Positions 38,235 to 48,021 of a stretch of 64,000 bases of DNA are shown in pieces. Position numbers and translations under genes: made by a program. Numbering within the stretch: position 1 is the stretch's first letter; each line of letters starts with the position of its first letter. This DNA comes from Stentor roeselii (Eukaryota > Ciliophora > Heterotrichea > Heterotrichida > Stentoridae), in the NCBI GenBank assembly GCA_006503475.1, contig RSEH01000094.1, positions 62,001 through 126,000 of the forward strand, given 5' to 3'. The notes beneath the pieces are model-generated. The model did not search any database. It saw nothing but the letters and a program-made list of their open reading frames with translations, and was not told the DNA's origin.

Positions 38235-39560
38235 TTAAAAAACTCCAGGAACAAAAGCATATTTCACGATACTAGTATACTTATCCCAGTCCTTTCCATA
38301 CTTCCTCCTACATCGATGAGTGTCCCTCGAATACCGATGATAAATCATTCCCATAAAAAAAACAGGGTAAAAAAACGGTAAAATTCCACTAACCCCACAA
38401 CTAAGAGCCCAGACACTAGCCATGACAACATCAGCCGAATAATGAATTTTCCTAGCAAATTTCCACCACCCATCAACCAACAAGAGACTTCCACATTCCG
38501 TCTTCAAATACTTCGGATCCTTTAAAGTCCCCCAAGGAAGCTGAGGAAAAGCCTTTCTCGGTACATAAGACCCACTAAGTCCAGCACGAAACCTATTCTT
38601 CTGTGACTGAGAAGTATCCCAAACATAATACGCAAAAGTCACAACTAAAAACAAAGCCAAAAGTTCAAAAGTGTTGAAATCTTTCGGGTTCTTCAAGATA
38701 TACTGAGCCTGAAAGCTATAAACATAAGGGACTCCAGCGATATTCCAGAAAATCAGCATCCATCCCCACTTCTCATAAAAAATATCCCAAGTAGTAGGAA
38801 CACATTCTTCTCCCTTCATACAAGCATTGCTATAGAGATACTGACAATAAACAATAAGCCACATTCCACCTGTCAGCTGTCCTTGAGTCTCATACTGCTT
38901 GAAAGCCGCGGAGAGTGTCAAGATAAACAACTGCATCCAAGAGACCCTGATTTCCGCCCACATCTTCAAGTCAAAGCTTCCAATTCGTGGGTTTAGCCAA
39001 GATCCCATGAAAAAGTCATAAATGAACTCACCTGACATCCTCGTTGACTTCCCCAGCATGATGCCTGAAAAGTAAATAATTAATGAGAGAAGGTCTGATG
39101 TGAGGATCACGACCGTCATCAGCGGACCGTGAAGCTCTTGAATTCTGCTAAGGCGAAACAGGCCGAAATAGTTTAAAGTAAGCAGAAGAGTCAAGGTAAA
39201 GTACCAGCACCAAACCGCATTGCACAGGTATATGTAAACTTTGTTGTTTTCGCTTGGAACTGGAAGACCTTTCACTGACACCCCAGGAAGGGTCAGTGCG
39301 AGAAGAACTTGCAAGAAAAAGAAACTGAAAAAAATTGCACAGGCTTCAAGTGAAGGACTCGCGTAGGTTATGATGTAGGTGAAGTAATCAGAGAGGAAGG
39401 AAAAAAGAGATGAGGAGGATGATGGCAGGAATAAACCGCCTTGGTAGAACTCGAGACAGATCCAGAGGTAGTACATAAGTCCATGAGACCAAACCATCAG
39501 AATCAACGCTCCGGGACTACCTCCGAACTCTTTAAGAACTTTAGAGTCAGAATCGCCCAT
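38235..39560 (-). CDS. Sterol C-24(28) reductase-type enzyme (ERG4/ERG24 family)
   Basis: The 441-residue membrane protein has eight to ten hydrophobic segments. EFGGSPGALILMVWSHGLMYYLW near the start matches ERG4. DFFMGSWLNPRIGSFDLKMWAEIR, LVDGWWKFARKIHYSADVVMA and the end CRRKYGKDWDKY are the family signature that binds NADPH and sterol. The N-terminal match favours ERG4 (C-24(28) reduction, last step to ergosterol-like sterols) over the C-14 reductase ERG24. It acts in the ER. Many ciliates take sterols from food or make tetrahymanol, so a reductase of dietary sterols is possible; that is inference. Confidence 0.85.
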   Translation of the reverse strand: MGDSDSKVLKEFGGSPGALILMVWSHGLMYYLWICLEFYQGGLFLPSSSSSLFSFLSDYFTYIITYASPSLEACAIFFSFFFLQVLLALTLPGVSVKGLPVPSENNKVYIYLCNAVWCWYFTLTLLLTLNYFGLFRLSRIQELHGPLMTVVILTSDLLSLIIYFSGIMLGKSTRMSGEFIYDFFMGSWLNPRIGSFDLKMWAEIRVSWMQLFILTLSAAFKQYETQGQLTGGMWLIVYCQYLYSNACMKGEECVPTTWDIFYEKWGWMLIFWNIAGVPYVYSFQAQYILKNPKDFNTFELLALFLVVTFAYYVWDTSQSQKNRFRAGLSGSYVPRKAFPQLPWGTLKDPKYLKTECGSLLLVDGWWKFARKIHYSADVVMASVWALSCGVSGILPFFYPVFFMGMIYHRYSRDTHRCRRKYGKDWDKYTSIVKYAFVPGVF

Positions 39561-39610
39561 TTATATATATTCAACAAATCATGACTATAATTAAATGAAA
39601 CCTTTTTCAA

Positions 39611-39887
39611 CTTAACACCCTGGAAACTTTTCATTACCCATAAACCCTCTTCAATTAAATAAACCATTTAAATTTAATGAAAACTTTTTCAACTTAACAC
39701 CCTGGAAACTTTTCATTACCCATAAACCCTCTTCGATTAAATAAACCATTTATGAAAACTTTTCAACCTAACACCCTGGAAACTTTTCATTACCCATAAA
39801 CCCTCTTCAATTAAATAAACTTTTCAACTTAATACCCTGGAAACTTTTCATTACCCATAAACCCTCTTCAATTAAATAAACCATTTA
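39611..39887. repeat. Four-copy tandem repeat filling the ERG4-Pumilio spacer
   Basis: Four copies of a unit with core ACCCTGGAAACTTTTCATTA followed by CCCATAAACCCTCTTC and ATTAAATAAAC. The cores start near 39616, 39698, 39772 and 39834, so periods are 82, 74 and 62 bases. The lengths differ by loss of part of the linker. Point differences are few (for example C to T at the start of copy 4). The last copy ends 1 base before the Pumilio ATG. Confidence 0.9.
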
Positions 39888-39888
39888 C

Positions 39889-41097
39889 ATGGACGAAAGG
39901 CGGCTCATTGGCAACATCTTAGCTGAAGATGCAGAGGCTGAAGAAGAACACATCAAATTTATCCTCAATAAACGTCGTCAAGTCCTACTAAACAAAGACG
40001 AACTATCAAAAATCCACAGAAGACGAAGGTCCGAGCCTGAACTAATCACAAGTTCATGGAAAGATGAAGAGCATGATTTATTCGAAAACATTCCAAAAGA
40101 TGTAAATCCTCTTCCAGAAATCATTTATACTTGTGAGTATTCCGGCAAAATCACTGAAATGGCTCAAGAACAGAACGGATCCAGACTTCTACAGGAAAAA
40201 CTAGAAAAGTACTCAAATGATGAAAAACAAGCAGTTTTTTCTGAAGTTTTAAAGTCTTTTAACGTCCTTGTTTGTGACATATTCGGGAACTTCGTGATTC
40301 AGAAGATTCTTGAAGTTGGAACAAAGGACCAGAAAAGAGTTGTCGGGAATTCCTGTTTAACTCGAGTAGTTGAACTATCAACTCACATCTACGCATGTCG
40401 AGTGATTCAAAAAGTATTCGAATGTTGCGAAACTGACCAAAAGTCTCTTCTAATAAACGAGTTCAACGGCAACCTTGACCTATGCATTGAAAACGAATAC
40501 GCAAACCACGTGATCCAAAAGATAATCGAAACAATGAACCACACCTTCTTCGACTTCCTTTTAGAATCAGTAAAAAAAAACGTCTTGCACTGGGCAGAAC
40601 ATGAATTCGGATGCAGGGTCCTTCAAAGAATCATTGAAAGAGTACCAAAGCCTCACAGTGATGCGATTTTTCAGGCAATCACCTCGAACTGCTTGAAACT
40701 CAGCAAAAGTAACTACGGCAACTATGTAGTTCAAGTAATCTTCGAGAAAGGCAGCGAAAATGACCGAAATGACCTGATCAAAGCCTTCTCAGGAAAAATC
40801 ATCGAGTTAAGCAAACATAAAATCGCCAGCAACGTCATTGAAAAATGTATTCGAAAAGGCACACAAGGCCAAATCGATTCAATCTGCGACGAGTTATTCG
40901 CAAATAAAAACCTTTTAGAAGCCGCAAACGACCGCTTCTCAAATTTCGTCGTTCAAAGAGCCTTAGAAGTGAATAAAGGGCCAAAACAAGCAGCCTTGAT
41001 GCAGAAAGTTGCAGATCACGCGAACCAGTTAAAGAACTTCAAATACGGCAGGTTCGTGTTGAACTGTGTAGAAAAGCTAAAAAAGAGTAACTTATAA
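39889..41097 (+). CDS. Pumilio-family (PUF) RNA-binding protein, eight repeats
   Basis: The 402-residue protein has eight PUF repeats from about residue 85 to the end. The RNA-contacting triplets read in order: SRLLQ, NFVIQ, CRVIQ, NHVIQ, CRVLQ, NYVVQ, SNVIE, NFVVQ. These equal the key residues of human PUM1, so by the known PUF code it should bind UGUA-N-AUA. The first 85 residues are charged and shorter than in animal Pumilio proteins. PUF proteins bind 3' UTRs and repress or destabilise mRNA. The gene's upstream spacer is a tandem repeat. Confidence 0.92.
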   Translation: MDERRLIGNILAEDAEAEEEHIKFILNKRRQVLLNKDELSKIHRRRRSEPELITSSWKDEEHDLFENIPKDVNPLPEIIYTCEYSGKITEMAQEQNGSRLLQEKLEKYSNDEKQAVFSEVLKSFNVLVCDIFGNFVIQKILEVGTKDQKRVVGNSCLTRVVELSTHIYACRVIQKVFECCETDQKSLLINEFNGNLDLCIENEYANHVIQKIIETMNHTFFDFLLESVKKNVLHWAEHEFGCRVLQRIIERVPKPHSDAIFQAITSNCLKLSKSNYGNYVVQVIFEKGSENDRNDLIKAFSGKIIELSKHKIASNVIEKCIRKGTQGQIDSICDELFANKNLLEAANDRFSNFVVQRALEVNKGPKQAALMQKVADHANQLKNFKYGRFVLNCVEKLKKSNL

Positions 41098-41122
41098 GAT
41101 AACAGCTTTTTAACCTCTAAAT

Positions 41123-42889
41123 ATGGGCAAACGTGAAAAACCTTTGGGAGTCAAACGAAAACGAGGCAAGAAATTCGAGTGGCAAGGGCAGAAGTCACTT
41201 GATGTGCAGAGAACTGTGAAGACTAAAAGTGTCTTTCGAGATAAGAGACTCGGGCAGAAGAACCCTGAGTTGTCTTTAGAAGATAAGTACTTGCTTCGCT
41301 TTCAGAAAGAACGGGAGTTGAAGTCAAGACGAAAGCAACGCTTTGAACTTGATGACGACTTGCAATTGACTCACAAAGGGACTCGTTTGTCTGAATTGCA
41401 AGATGACTATGTTGAGGACTATGACCTTGACCTCTCTGATGACGAACCTTATAAACTTCAGAAACTTTCTGATGATATCGTCAGTCAAGAACACTTCGGA
41501 GATCATCGAAAAGAAACAAAACGCGACGCTTATGAAGAACTCATTCTTAAGTCAAAACAAAATAAAGCACTTAGACAACAGGAAAAGGAAGATAATTTAG
41601 AAATCACCAGAAAACTTGATGGAGATTTCGAAGATATCAGTAAAAGACTCAAGTTTAAAGAAAAAAATAAAACTGAAGTTGAAGATGACTTTGATTTACT
41701 TATCAATGAAATTCGAGACGACACTAAAATGACTGCGGATGGGAAAAATAACTTAAAAGCAAGAGAAATCAGAAGGGAAATGATGGAAAATGGAGAAAAT
41801 TGGGAAGTTCCTGAAAATTTCAAAGATTTCATTGCGAAGGTCAGAAAAAACCCGAATCAAGCCGTTCGTAACATGAAGACCTGGACAGATTGTGACGTAC
41901 GACGAGAAAAAATCGAGAAACAAGAAAGACTTCTTCTTCTCACTCTTCGATTCTTTGTAGAAGAGATGGACGATGGAGACCTTCAAGACTTTCAAGAAAT
42001 GAACAAGTTTTTATATGACCTGGCAAAGGACTACCAAAGACATGCGGAAAAATGTTTTGATGTTGTTGCTGATAATCTTCCTGAAAGTGTCAACTTTAGT
42101 TTACCCTTCGTTTTTCACTTGGTCTACCTCCTCTTCCCTCTCGACTATCAAGATAAAGTCTCTTGGAACTTCTCTTACTTCGCAGCTGACCTCCTCGCGA
42201 CTTACCCTCTGGCAAATGAAAAAATCCTGAGAAACTTGCTACTGCTCAGCAAAGTCTTTCAAGAAAAATGGCTTAAAAATCGCTTTAGTCCTGAGAACTG
42301 TCGATTTTTACTTCGAGCTCTTCAGTCTCTTCCTTTAGAACCCTGTGAATCGCAAGTCTTTCCACTGGGTGTTAAAACCTTCCTCGAAAATCTCATTTCT
42401 GACCTTTCCTTAAAATTCGGAAAGTTTCCTGCCTTTCAACAGATCTTTCAAGAAACTGAGGTAAAATTCGAGGAAAGTGAAAATTTGCCGATGAAACTTT
42501 ATGAAAGACCTACTCAAGAAATTGAAACTTTTGAACCACTTATCTTTGAAAATGTTAGAAGTAATAAAAAGAATAAAGACTTGAATAAAGAAGTAACTGA
42601 ACTTGATAGATTAAGAGAACAACAGAAACGGGCAAGGAAACTAGCGAAAAAAACACTGGAAAAGGAAACTGAAGGAAATTTGTATGACAAGGATCAAGAA
42701 TTTCATGCTAAAGTTCAGGCACAGGACAGGAAACAAGGACTTGTTAAAAATATGCTTGATGAACTTCAGGCTGAGTATAAAAAATTCGATACGACTCTGG
42801 AAAAAAGAAAGGATAAGAAAAAGAGAAAGGATAGAATGGCTGGAAATAAAACTGAGATGAATAAAAAGGAGAAAAAAACCTGGAAGTAA
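41123..42889 (+). CDS. NOP14: NOP14-like ribosome biogenesis factor (short form)
   Basis: The 588-residue protein shows NOP14 features in order: KSVFRDKRLGQKNPELSLEDKYLLRF, DLQLTHKGTRLSEL, a Lys/Glu-rich middle (EELILKSKQNKALRQQEKEDNLEIT) and a basic C-terminal helix region (DRLREQQKRARKLAKK). NOP14 joins the SSU processome with U3 snoRNP for 18S rRNA maturation in the nucleolus. It is shorter than the 800-900 residues usual in yeast and animals, mainly in the acidic middle and helical repeat part. It starts 25 bases after the Pumilio stop. Confidence 0.85.
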   Translation: MGKREKPLGVKRKRGKKFEWQGQKSLDVQRTVKTKSVFRDKRLGQKNPELSLEDKYLLRFQKERELKSRRKQRFELDDDLQLTHKGTRLSELQDDYVEDYDLDLSDDEPYKLQKLSDDIVSQEHFGDHRKETKRDAYEELILKSKQNKALRQQEKEDNLEITRKLDGDFEDISKRLKFKEKNKTEVEDDFDLLINEIRDDTKMTADGKNNLKAREIRREMMENGENWEVPENFKDFIAKVRKNPNQAVRNMKTWTDCDVRREKIEKQERLLLLTLRFFVEEMDDGDLQDFQEMNKFLYDLAKDYQRHAEKCFDVVADNLPESVNFSLPFVFHLVYLLFPLDYQDKVSWNFSYFAADLLATYPLANEKILRNLLLLSKVFQEKWLKNRFSPENCRFLLRALQSLPLEPCESQVFPLGVKTFLENLISDLSLKFGKFPAFQQIFQETEVKFEESENLPMKLYERPTQEIETFEPLIFENVRSNKKNKDLNKEVTELDRLREQQKRARKLAKKTLEKETEGNLYDKDQEFHAKVQAQDRKQGLVKNMLDELQAEYKKFDTTLEKRKDKKKRKDRMAGNKTEMNKKEKKTWK

Positions 42890-43623
42890 CGTGAATTATT
42901 AGATTTAACTTAGGATTTGGATGTTTTTGATTTAGAGTTAATTTGGAAATACTTGATTTTTTTACTTGGAGTTCTGGATTTCAGTGAAGATTGGATTTTG
43001 ATGAGATTTAGAGAGGATTATTGGACATATTAAAAAAAGCGTTTCAGATAATACCTTGGATGATCAAAAAGTCACTCAGGATTCGCTGGAGTTTAAATTT
43101 TTTGATTGATATTTGACAAGGGCACTATCTAGATCTTGAAAATTCTCATTGTTTTAATATTGATTCATTCAGCCAAGTTTGATCTTAAGTCAGGTTTCAA
43201 ATTAAAATCACTTAAAAACCATTGCTGATTTCACAAGAAAATCAGCCCCCACTTCGCCTCCAATCCCTAAAACAAAATCCTCTAAAACCATGAAAAAAAA
43301 TCCTAAACCTAAAAAATTCTAAAAAAAAAACAATCCAAAAAAATATTTATCACCAAAAATCCAAGTTTTTTTGAAATCCTAAAAAAACCAAGTTCACCAA
43401 CAAAAAAAACCATTTCAATAAACCCAAATTCCAAAAAACTCCAAAAAATTTAAATTCTTCTAAATTTTTCAACTACCTTTTACCTCAATAAATTCTTTCC
43501 AGATGATCAAGTCAAAAGAAACCTCTTTTCAAACCATCTAAAATAAACAATATCCAATCTAAAAGTGCCCATCTTGTAAGTTTATCACGTAATGTAATTT
43601 AAATACAATCTAAAATTAATAAA
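42890..43623. other. Spacer of 734 bases with sharp composition switch and a hairpin
   Basis: No gene seen. The plus strand is G/T-rich to about 43,200 and A/C-rich with almost no G from about 43,250. An 8-base-stem hairpin (GCTGATTT and its complement, loop 7) lies at 43224-43246, close to the switch. Confidence 0.55.
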
Positions 43624-44454
43624 ATGAACGTTACTATTCCACAAAGTTTAGGTCTGATAAAAGTCGATTTTCACCTACCAGAGACCTTAGTTCAAACCCA
43701 ATGCATAGTATTGCAAGGAGACGTCCCTTCCAATCTCTATTTCGAGTTCTTAGTTTCCATCAACGACTTACAAAGCTTGAACTTCGAAGTAAATCCTTCT
43801 TCCCTTTCAGCTCTAGTCTACGAGTTCCCCTTAGCAGAAACTGAGATGAACTACTTGAAAGCTTTGACCTCTGCTGAAAAGTCTGACTATTTATTTTTTT
43901 CTGATATCTCCAAACCAATAAACAACTTGTTTGCCCTGACTGAAAAAAAAGATACACAAACCAACTCTTCTCGAGCAAGTTTTTATCTTTTTGACTGCAG
44001 AGAAGACGAGAATTTCTGCAAAGAGCTGATGAACAATAAGAATATTATTCGTGTTTTAAAGAAAAACAAGTCAATTTTTATTAAAAACGCCCAAGAAAAA
44101 CAAGAAAAAATCGATTCAGTCAATGAAGAACTTAAAGTGATGAGGGAAAATTCGGAGTTTTTGGAAAGTCGGATCAAATTTTTAAAGGAGGAAATGGAAA
44201 ACGCCAAAATGGCTGGAAAACAGATGGAATTTCAGGTGAATAAGAAAAAAGATCAACTGGGTGAAAGAAAAGCGATAGACTTGTCATGTTTAAGTTGCTT
44301 CATCGCCCCGAAGTCATCAGCGTTGGTTCCATGTGGACATATAGTCCACTGCGCTTCATGTGTAATGCAGTTGTTTTCTTCTAAGATGTCCAGTCCTAAG
44401 TGTTTAATATGCGATTCAGTGGCAACGGACTATACTTTATTCAAACTGACCTAA
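43624..44454 (+). CDS. RING-finger protein with coiled coil
   Basis: The 276-residue protein has a beta-rich N-terminal half of unknown family, a coiled coil at about residues 150-215, and a C-terminal RING-type finger: CLSCFIAPKSSALVPCGHIVHCASC and later CLIC. The Cys/His order fits C3HC4, so E3 ubiquitin-ligase activity is likely. The gene converges with the channel gene, with only 11 bases between stop codons. Confidence 0.7.
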   Translation: MNVTIPQSLGLIKVDFHLPETLVQTQCIVLQGDVPSNLYFEFLVSINDLQSLNFEVNPSSLSALVYEFPLAETEMNYLKALTSAEKSDYLFFSDISKPINNLFALTEKKDTQTNSSRASFYLFDCREDENFCKELMNNKNIIRVLKKNKSIFIKNAQEKQEKIDSVNEELKVMRENSEFLESRIKFLKEEMENAKMAGKQMEFQVNKKKDQLGERKAIDLSCLSCFIAPKSSALVPCGHIVHCASCVMQLFSSKMSSPKCLICDSVATDYTLFKLT

Positions 44455-44465
44455 TAGCTAATTAA

Positions 44466-47400
44466 TTAACTATTCAACTTGTTCAACTTGCCCTCGATTT
44501 CACTGAGACTGGTTTCAAGAGTTTCTTTCAAAAGTTTCAGTTGTTGCGAGTTTCCGTTGTAGTACTCTTGAATCACTTCTACCCTTTCAGCTGTTCTTTT
44601 AATCTTCTCAGTCAAAGAGTTAACACTGATAAAGGTCTGTTGTTCTGTTGCACAGACTTGGAAATAACTTGATTTTTTACTTGACCTTCTCCAAAGCATG
44701 AGGATTTCTGCTTCTAGAACTAATTCAGAGACTTCTTTTAAATCTTTCACACCTTTTTCATTGTTGATTTTTTCCAAAGCGTTTCCCACGATATTGATGA
44801 ACAAGTTAATGATGATGAGAGGATTGACGATCAAGATGAAGAAGAAAAGCATGAAGTTCAATTTGATGTCAGCAGCGAAGTTTAAACTTTTATCAGAGAC
44901 CTGAAGCGCGAAGTTGATGATCCAAAAGGCCATGATGATGTAAATCGTGACGACAATGAAAGACCAAAGTTGCACTACTATGTCGAGAACCAAATAAATC
45001 AACCAACGAGTCGCTTTGAACATTTTGAAGTACCCGAAAGCTCGAAGGATAGACACGAAGAGCGTTGTGAGAAACAAGAAATTTTGATATTCTTCGAATT
45101 CGTTGAAGTACTCCAGGATACAAAACAAGTCAAATAACAGTCCTCGCAAGATATCCACGTAGTTTATAAAGGATCTGAAGTAAAGCTTCACTGACGCCAC
45201 CATTTGGAAGATCTCATAAATAAGCAGCAGTTGGTTGATTGAAAAACTCACGATAAGTAAATAATGAGATTTATGGCTGAATACTCCGAAAATCAAACAT
45301 ATTAGATACACAATGTAAAATAAACAATCTAGAAAATGAACCCAACGAACTTTTTTCCATTTGTGTTCTAATAAAAAGTGAAGGTAGAGACTGTTAAACA
45401 CTTCTAATTGCTTAGTTTCTGTTAAACTTTTCAAGAAATTTATACTTTCACTGGAGCCTGCTGTGTAGTTGAAGTGAAGAAAACTTTGGTAAAAGTCAAT
45501 TGCCCGGCCTTCCTTTGTATCAAATTTTCCAAGGTCTATTGACAAGACTCGACTATCACTGAACTTAATAATGGGAAGTTGCACTTTATCTTCACAAAAC
45601 CTTGGAATTGAATTCTGCACATTTTTCAAGAAACTCAGGTCATACAGAGCAGGAAGGGCCTCAGGTGACAAATAATTCAATTGAGTCATTGACCGGCTTA
45701 GATGACAAAAAACAGCAGGAGACTCTTGCACGACATTTAAAAGACCATTAAGCAAAGCCTTTAAAGAGTCATTATTATGAGTCTCTACAGCGACTTGCAC
45801 AGGGTCGAAGCCAAGGCGAGAAGGGAAGAACCCGCAGTCCTTTTGAAGAGCTTTCTCAATATATTCAGTCATTCCAAAATACGCATAAACATGAAGAACA
45901 TTGAAGTTAAAAGGTTCAATCACAAACTGATTCATTCTATCAGAGAACTTAGGCCTACACCCTTGAAAGATCTCAGAAAGATACTGAAGAAATCGATGAC
46001 TTTCATCCATCTTTCCATAAACAGTCACAAGTTTCGCATCAAAAGGAATCTCAAGTACCGTGAAATGATTTTCAAAAACACAAATCAACTTACCCTGGTC
46101 ATGATCCAAGCTGAAATCCTTCAACTCTTCCAGAAAAGAAATGATAAAAACCCTTGTAAAACTTTCACAATTCCAAACCTCAATTTTACTTTCAAAGCTT
46201 ACAAAAAAATATTCTCCTTTTCTATGAAATTCAAGTTTTGCTGCTTTTTTCCCGAGACTTACTTCAAAGATCTCTGAAGTAAGTTTTAGGTTTAAAAGTT
46301 TTAAATTTCCTGCCCTGCTTAAAACGAAGAGTTGCTTGTTGTTCGGGTGAAGACTCACTTGTTTTATAGAACTTTGACTAGATTCAGCGAATGAATGTTT
46401 TGATTCTAAAGTGTCTAGATTGTAAGTTTTTATCATTCCGTCCTCGTCCGCTGCGAGAAGGTCTGAGCCTGAAGTGCTTAAAATAGTGACTTTCGCACTG
46501 TGAGTGCAGAAGATGTACTCTTGAAGCCCGGTGTTCGCATCCCACACAGTTATTCGACAGACTTCTCCGGTTAATAAGAATTTTTTTGTCTCAGTGCTGC
46601 CGAAGCTGCTTGGCACGTCACTTGCCCTCAACGTGACTTCTGATGTTTTCAAGTCATCTGAAAGGTCCACGAAAGTCGCAAGGATATGACAACTTGAAGT
46701 GTCTTTTAAATGAAAAACAATCAAAACTTTATCATGTGAAGTAAAAGTAGTTCCTAGAATATCATTTGAATGGAACTTCTCGAATATCACTTTACCATCT
46801 GAACCTGAAGTGATTTTATTAGCAGAGTCGATGAATAAAGTCGTTTTCAGATGATTTGAGTAAATAATCGAATGGATCTTTTCAGAAGTTTCTACTTTTT
46901 GTGAATAAGGAAATGACGGGATACGTGAAACTCGAATTTGCCCACTCGAGTCTAAAGAATGAATAATTCCATTTTCAACAACTACTTGAGTGACCTCTCC
47001 AAAATGACCAAACAAAGTAACTTCATCACTTAAATGACTTAAATTCCAAACTTTCAAAGAGTTATCAGCAGTTCCAGTCATCAAAAGTTCTTCAAAAACA
47101 GCTAAACTCGTAATGTTACTATTAAGCGTGCTGCAAGAGTAACCAAATGAATGGTCCTTCAAATTCAAGATCTTCACATCAGACCCCATCGCAATGACCA
47201 GGTCTTCATTACTCCAAGCAAGGCCGGTGACTTCTTCACTTACTTCAAGGCTTTTAACAGGTTGAAAAGAACTAGAAAATATTCTTATTTCTGGAGAGTC
47301 CGCTGCAACTGCAATCATCGAGTCATTCGTGGCCATCGCTGTTATATTCGAGTCAAATTTCGCGAATTTCTCAGGTCGTGGGCTTTGCACGTCGAAGACA

Positions 47401-47855
47401 AAAGAATAAAGACCTCCATTTGAAGACCCGATGATTATTTTCTGTGAGAAAGTGGAAAGAAAGAGAACTTGAGCCTTGCAGACCTCGGCTTTCATTCGAA
47501 TGTTTAAAAATCCTGATTCAATCGCGAGAAGTTGTCCGTGATCAGTTCCTAGGTAAATTTCAGTTCCAGATATGTGAACAGCTACTGCAGTGATTCTTAA
47601 ATCTGAGTAATTTTTCTGTAAAATCATTTCTTTTTCTTTCTTTCTGCATATTGCCAGGTTTCCATCTTTGTCAGCTATCAGCAGGTCCTGGGTGTTGTTC
47701 ATGCTTTTTAGAAAATTCGCTTGGAAAGGGCACTTGATGTAAGATGGTGAAAACCAGGTTAAATATGCAGACAAGCATTTCATTTCTTCATGTAAGTCTT
47801 TAGCCTTACCTGTCTCTAACAACTTGAGAGCTTCTACAGTCCTTTCACCATCCAT
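44466..47855 (-). CDS. Six-TM TRP-like channel with WD40 propeller and ankyrin-like region
   Basis: The 1,129-residue frame is continuous. Residues 30-620 read as WD40-type blades (for example LLMTGTADNSLKVWNLSHLSDEVTLFGHFGEVTQV and TGEVCRITVWDANTGLQEYI), enough for about two propellers. About 660-730 (LHVYAYFGMTEYIEKAL) resembles ankyrin repeats. Six hydrophobic segments follow at about 815-1030, and the last (NPLIIINLFINIVGNALEKI) looks like a TRP or polycystin S6 gate. A coiled coil ends the protein. It is probably a cation channel of ciliate plasma or ciliary membrane. Selectivity and gating are unknown. Confidence 0.75.
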   Translation of the reverse strand: MDGERTVEALKLLETGKAKDLHEEMKCLSAYLTWFSPSYIKCPFQANFLKSMNNTQDLLIADKDGNLAICRKKEKEMILQKNYSDLRITAVAVHISGTEIYLGTDHGQLLAIESGFLNIRMKAEVCKAQVLFLSTFSQKIIIGSSNGGLYSFVFDVQSPRPEKFAKFDSNITAMATNDSMIAVAADSPEIRIFSSSFQPVKSLEVSEEVTGLAWSNEDLVIAMGSDVKILNLKDHSFGYSCSTLNSNITSLAVFEELLMTGTADNSLKVWNLSHLSDEVTLFGHFGEVTQVVVENGIIHSLDSSGQIRVSRIPSFPYSQKVETSEKIHSIIYSNHLKTTLFIDSANKITSGSDGKVIFEKFHSNDILGTTFTSHDKVLIVFHLKDTSSCHILATFVDLSDDLKTSEVTLRASDVPSSFGSTETKKFLLTGEVCRITVWDANTGLQEYIFCTHSAKVTILSTSGSDLLAADEDGMIKTYNLDTLESKHSFAESSQSSIKQVSLHPNNKQLFVLSRAGNLKLLNLKLTSEIFEVSLGKKAAKLEFHRKGEYFFVSFESKIEVWNCESFTRVFIISFLEELKDFSLDHDQGKLICVFENHFTVLEIPFDAKLVTVYGKMDESHRFLQYLSEIFQGCRPKFSDRMNQFVIEPFNFNVLHVYAYFGMTEYIEKALQKDCGFFPSRLGFDPVQVAVETHNNDSLKALLNGLLNVVQESPAVFCHLSRSMTQLNYLSPEALPALYDLSFLKNVQNSIPRFCEDKVQLPIIKFSDSRVLSIDLGKFDTKEGRAIDFYQSFLHFNYTAGSSESINFLKSLTETKQLEVFNSLYLHFLLEHKWKKVRWVHFLDCLFYIVYLICLIFGVFSHKSHYLLIVSFSINQLLLIYEIFQMVASVKLYFRSFINYVDILRGLLFDLFCILEYFNEFEEYQNFLFLTTLFVSILRAFGYFKMFKATRWLIYLVLDIVVQLWSFIVVTIYIIMAFWIINFALQVSDKSLNFAADIKLNFMLFFFILIVNPLIIINLFINIVGNALEKINNEKGVKDLKEVSELVLEAEILMLWRRSSKKSSYFQVCATEQQTFISVNSLTEKIKRTAERVEVIQEYYNGNSQQLKLLKETLETSLSEIEGKLNKLNS

Positions 47856-47944
47856 TTTTATAGTTCTTAGAAGAGACTCTTAATCAAGTCTCTTTTTCTA
47901 AGGATTTATTGAAAGACAAGGAAAAATCTTAGAAAATTTAAAGA

Positions 47945-47982
47945 TTTTTAAAGATTTTCTTGATTTTTAAAGATTTTCTTGA
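47945..47982. repeat. Perfect 19-base direct repeat
   Basis: TTTTTAAAGATTTTCTTGA occurs twice in tandem at 47945-47963 and 47964-47982, followed by a partial third copy. It lies in the 166-base spacer between the divergent channel gene and the 105-residue gene. Confidence 0.85.
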
Positions 47983-48021
47983 TTTTCTTGAAAATTTCAG
48001 GTTTTGTTGGGATCTTAATAA

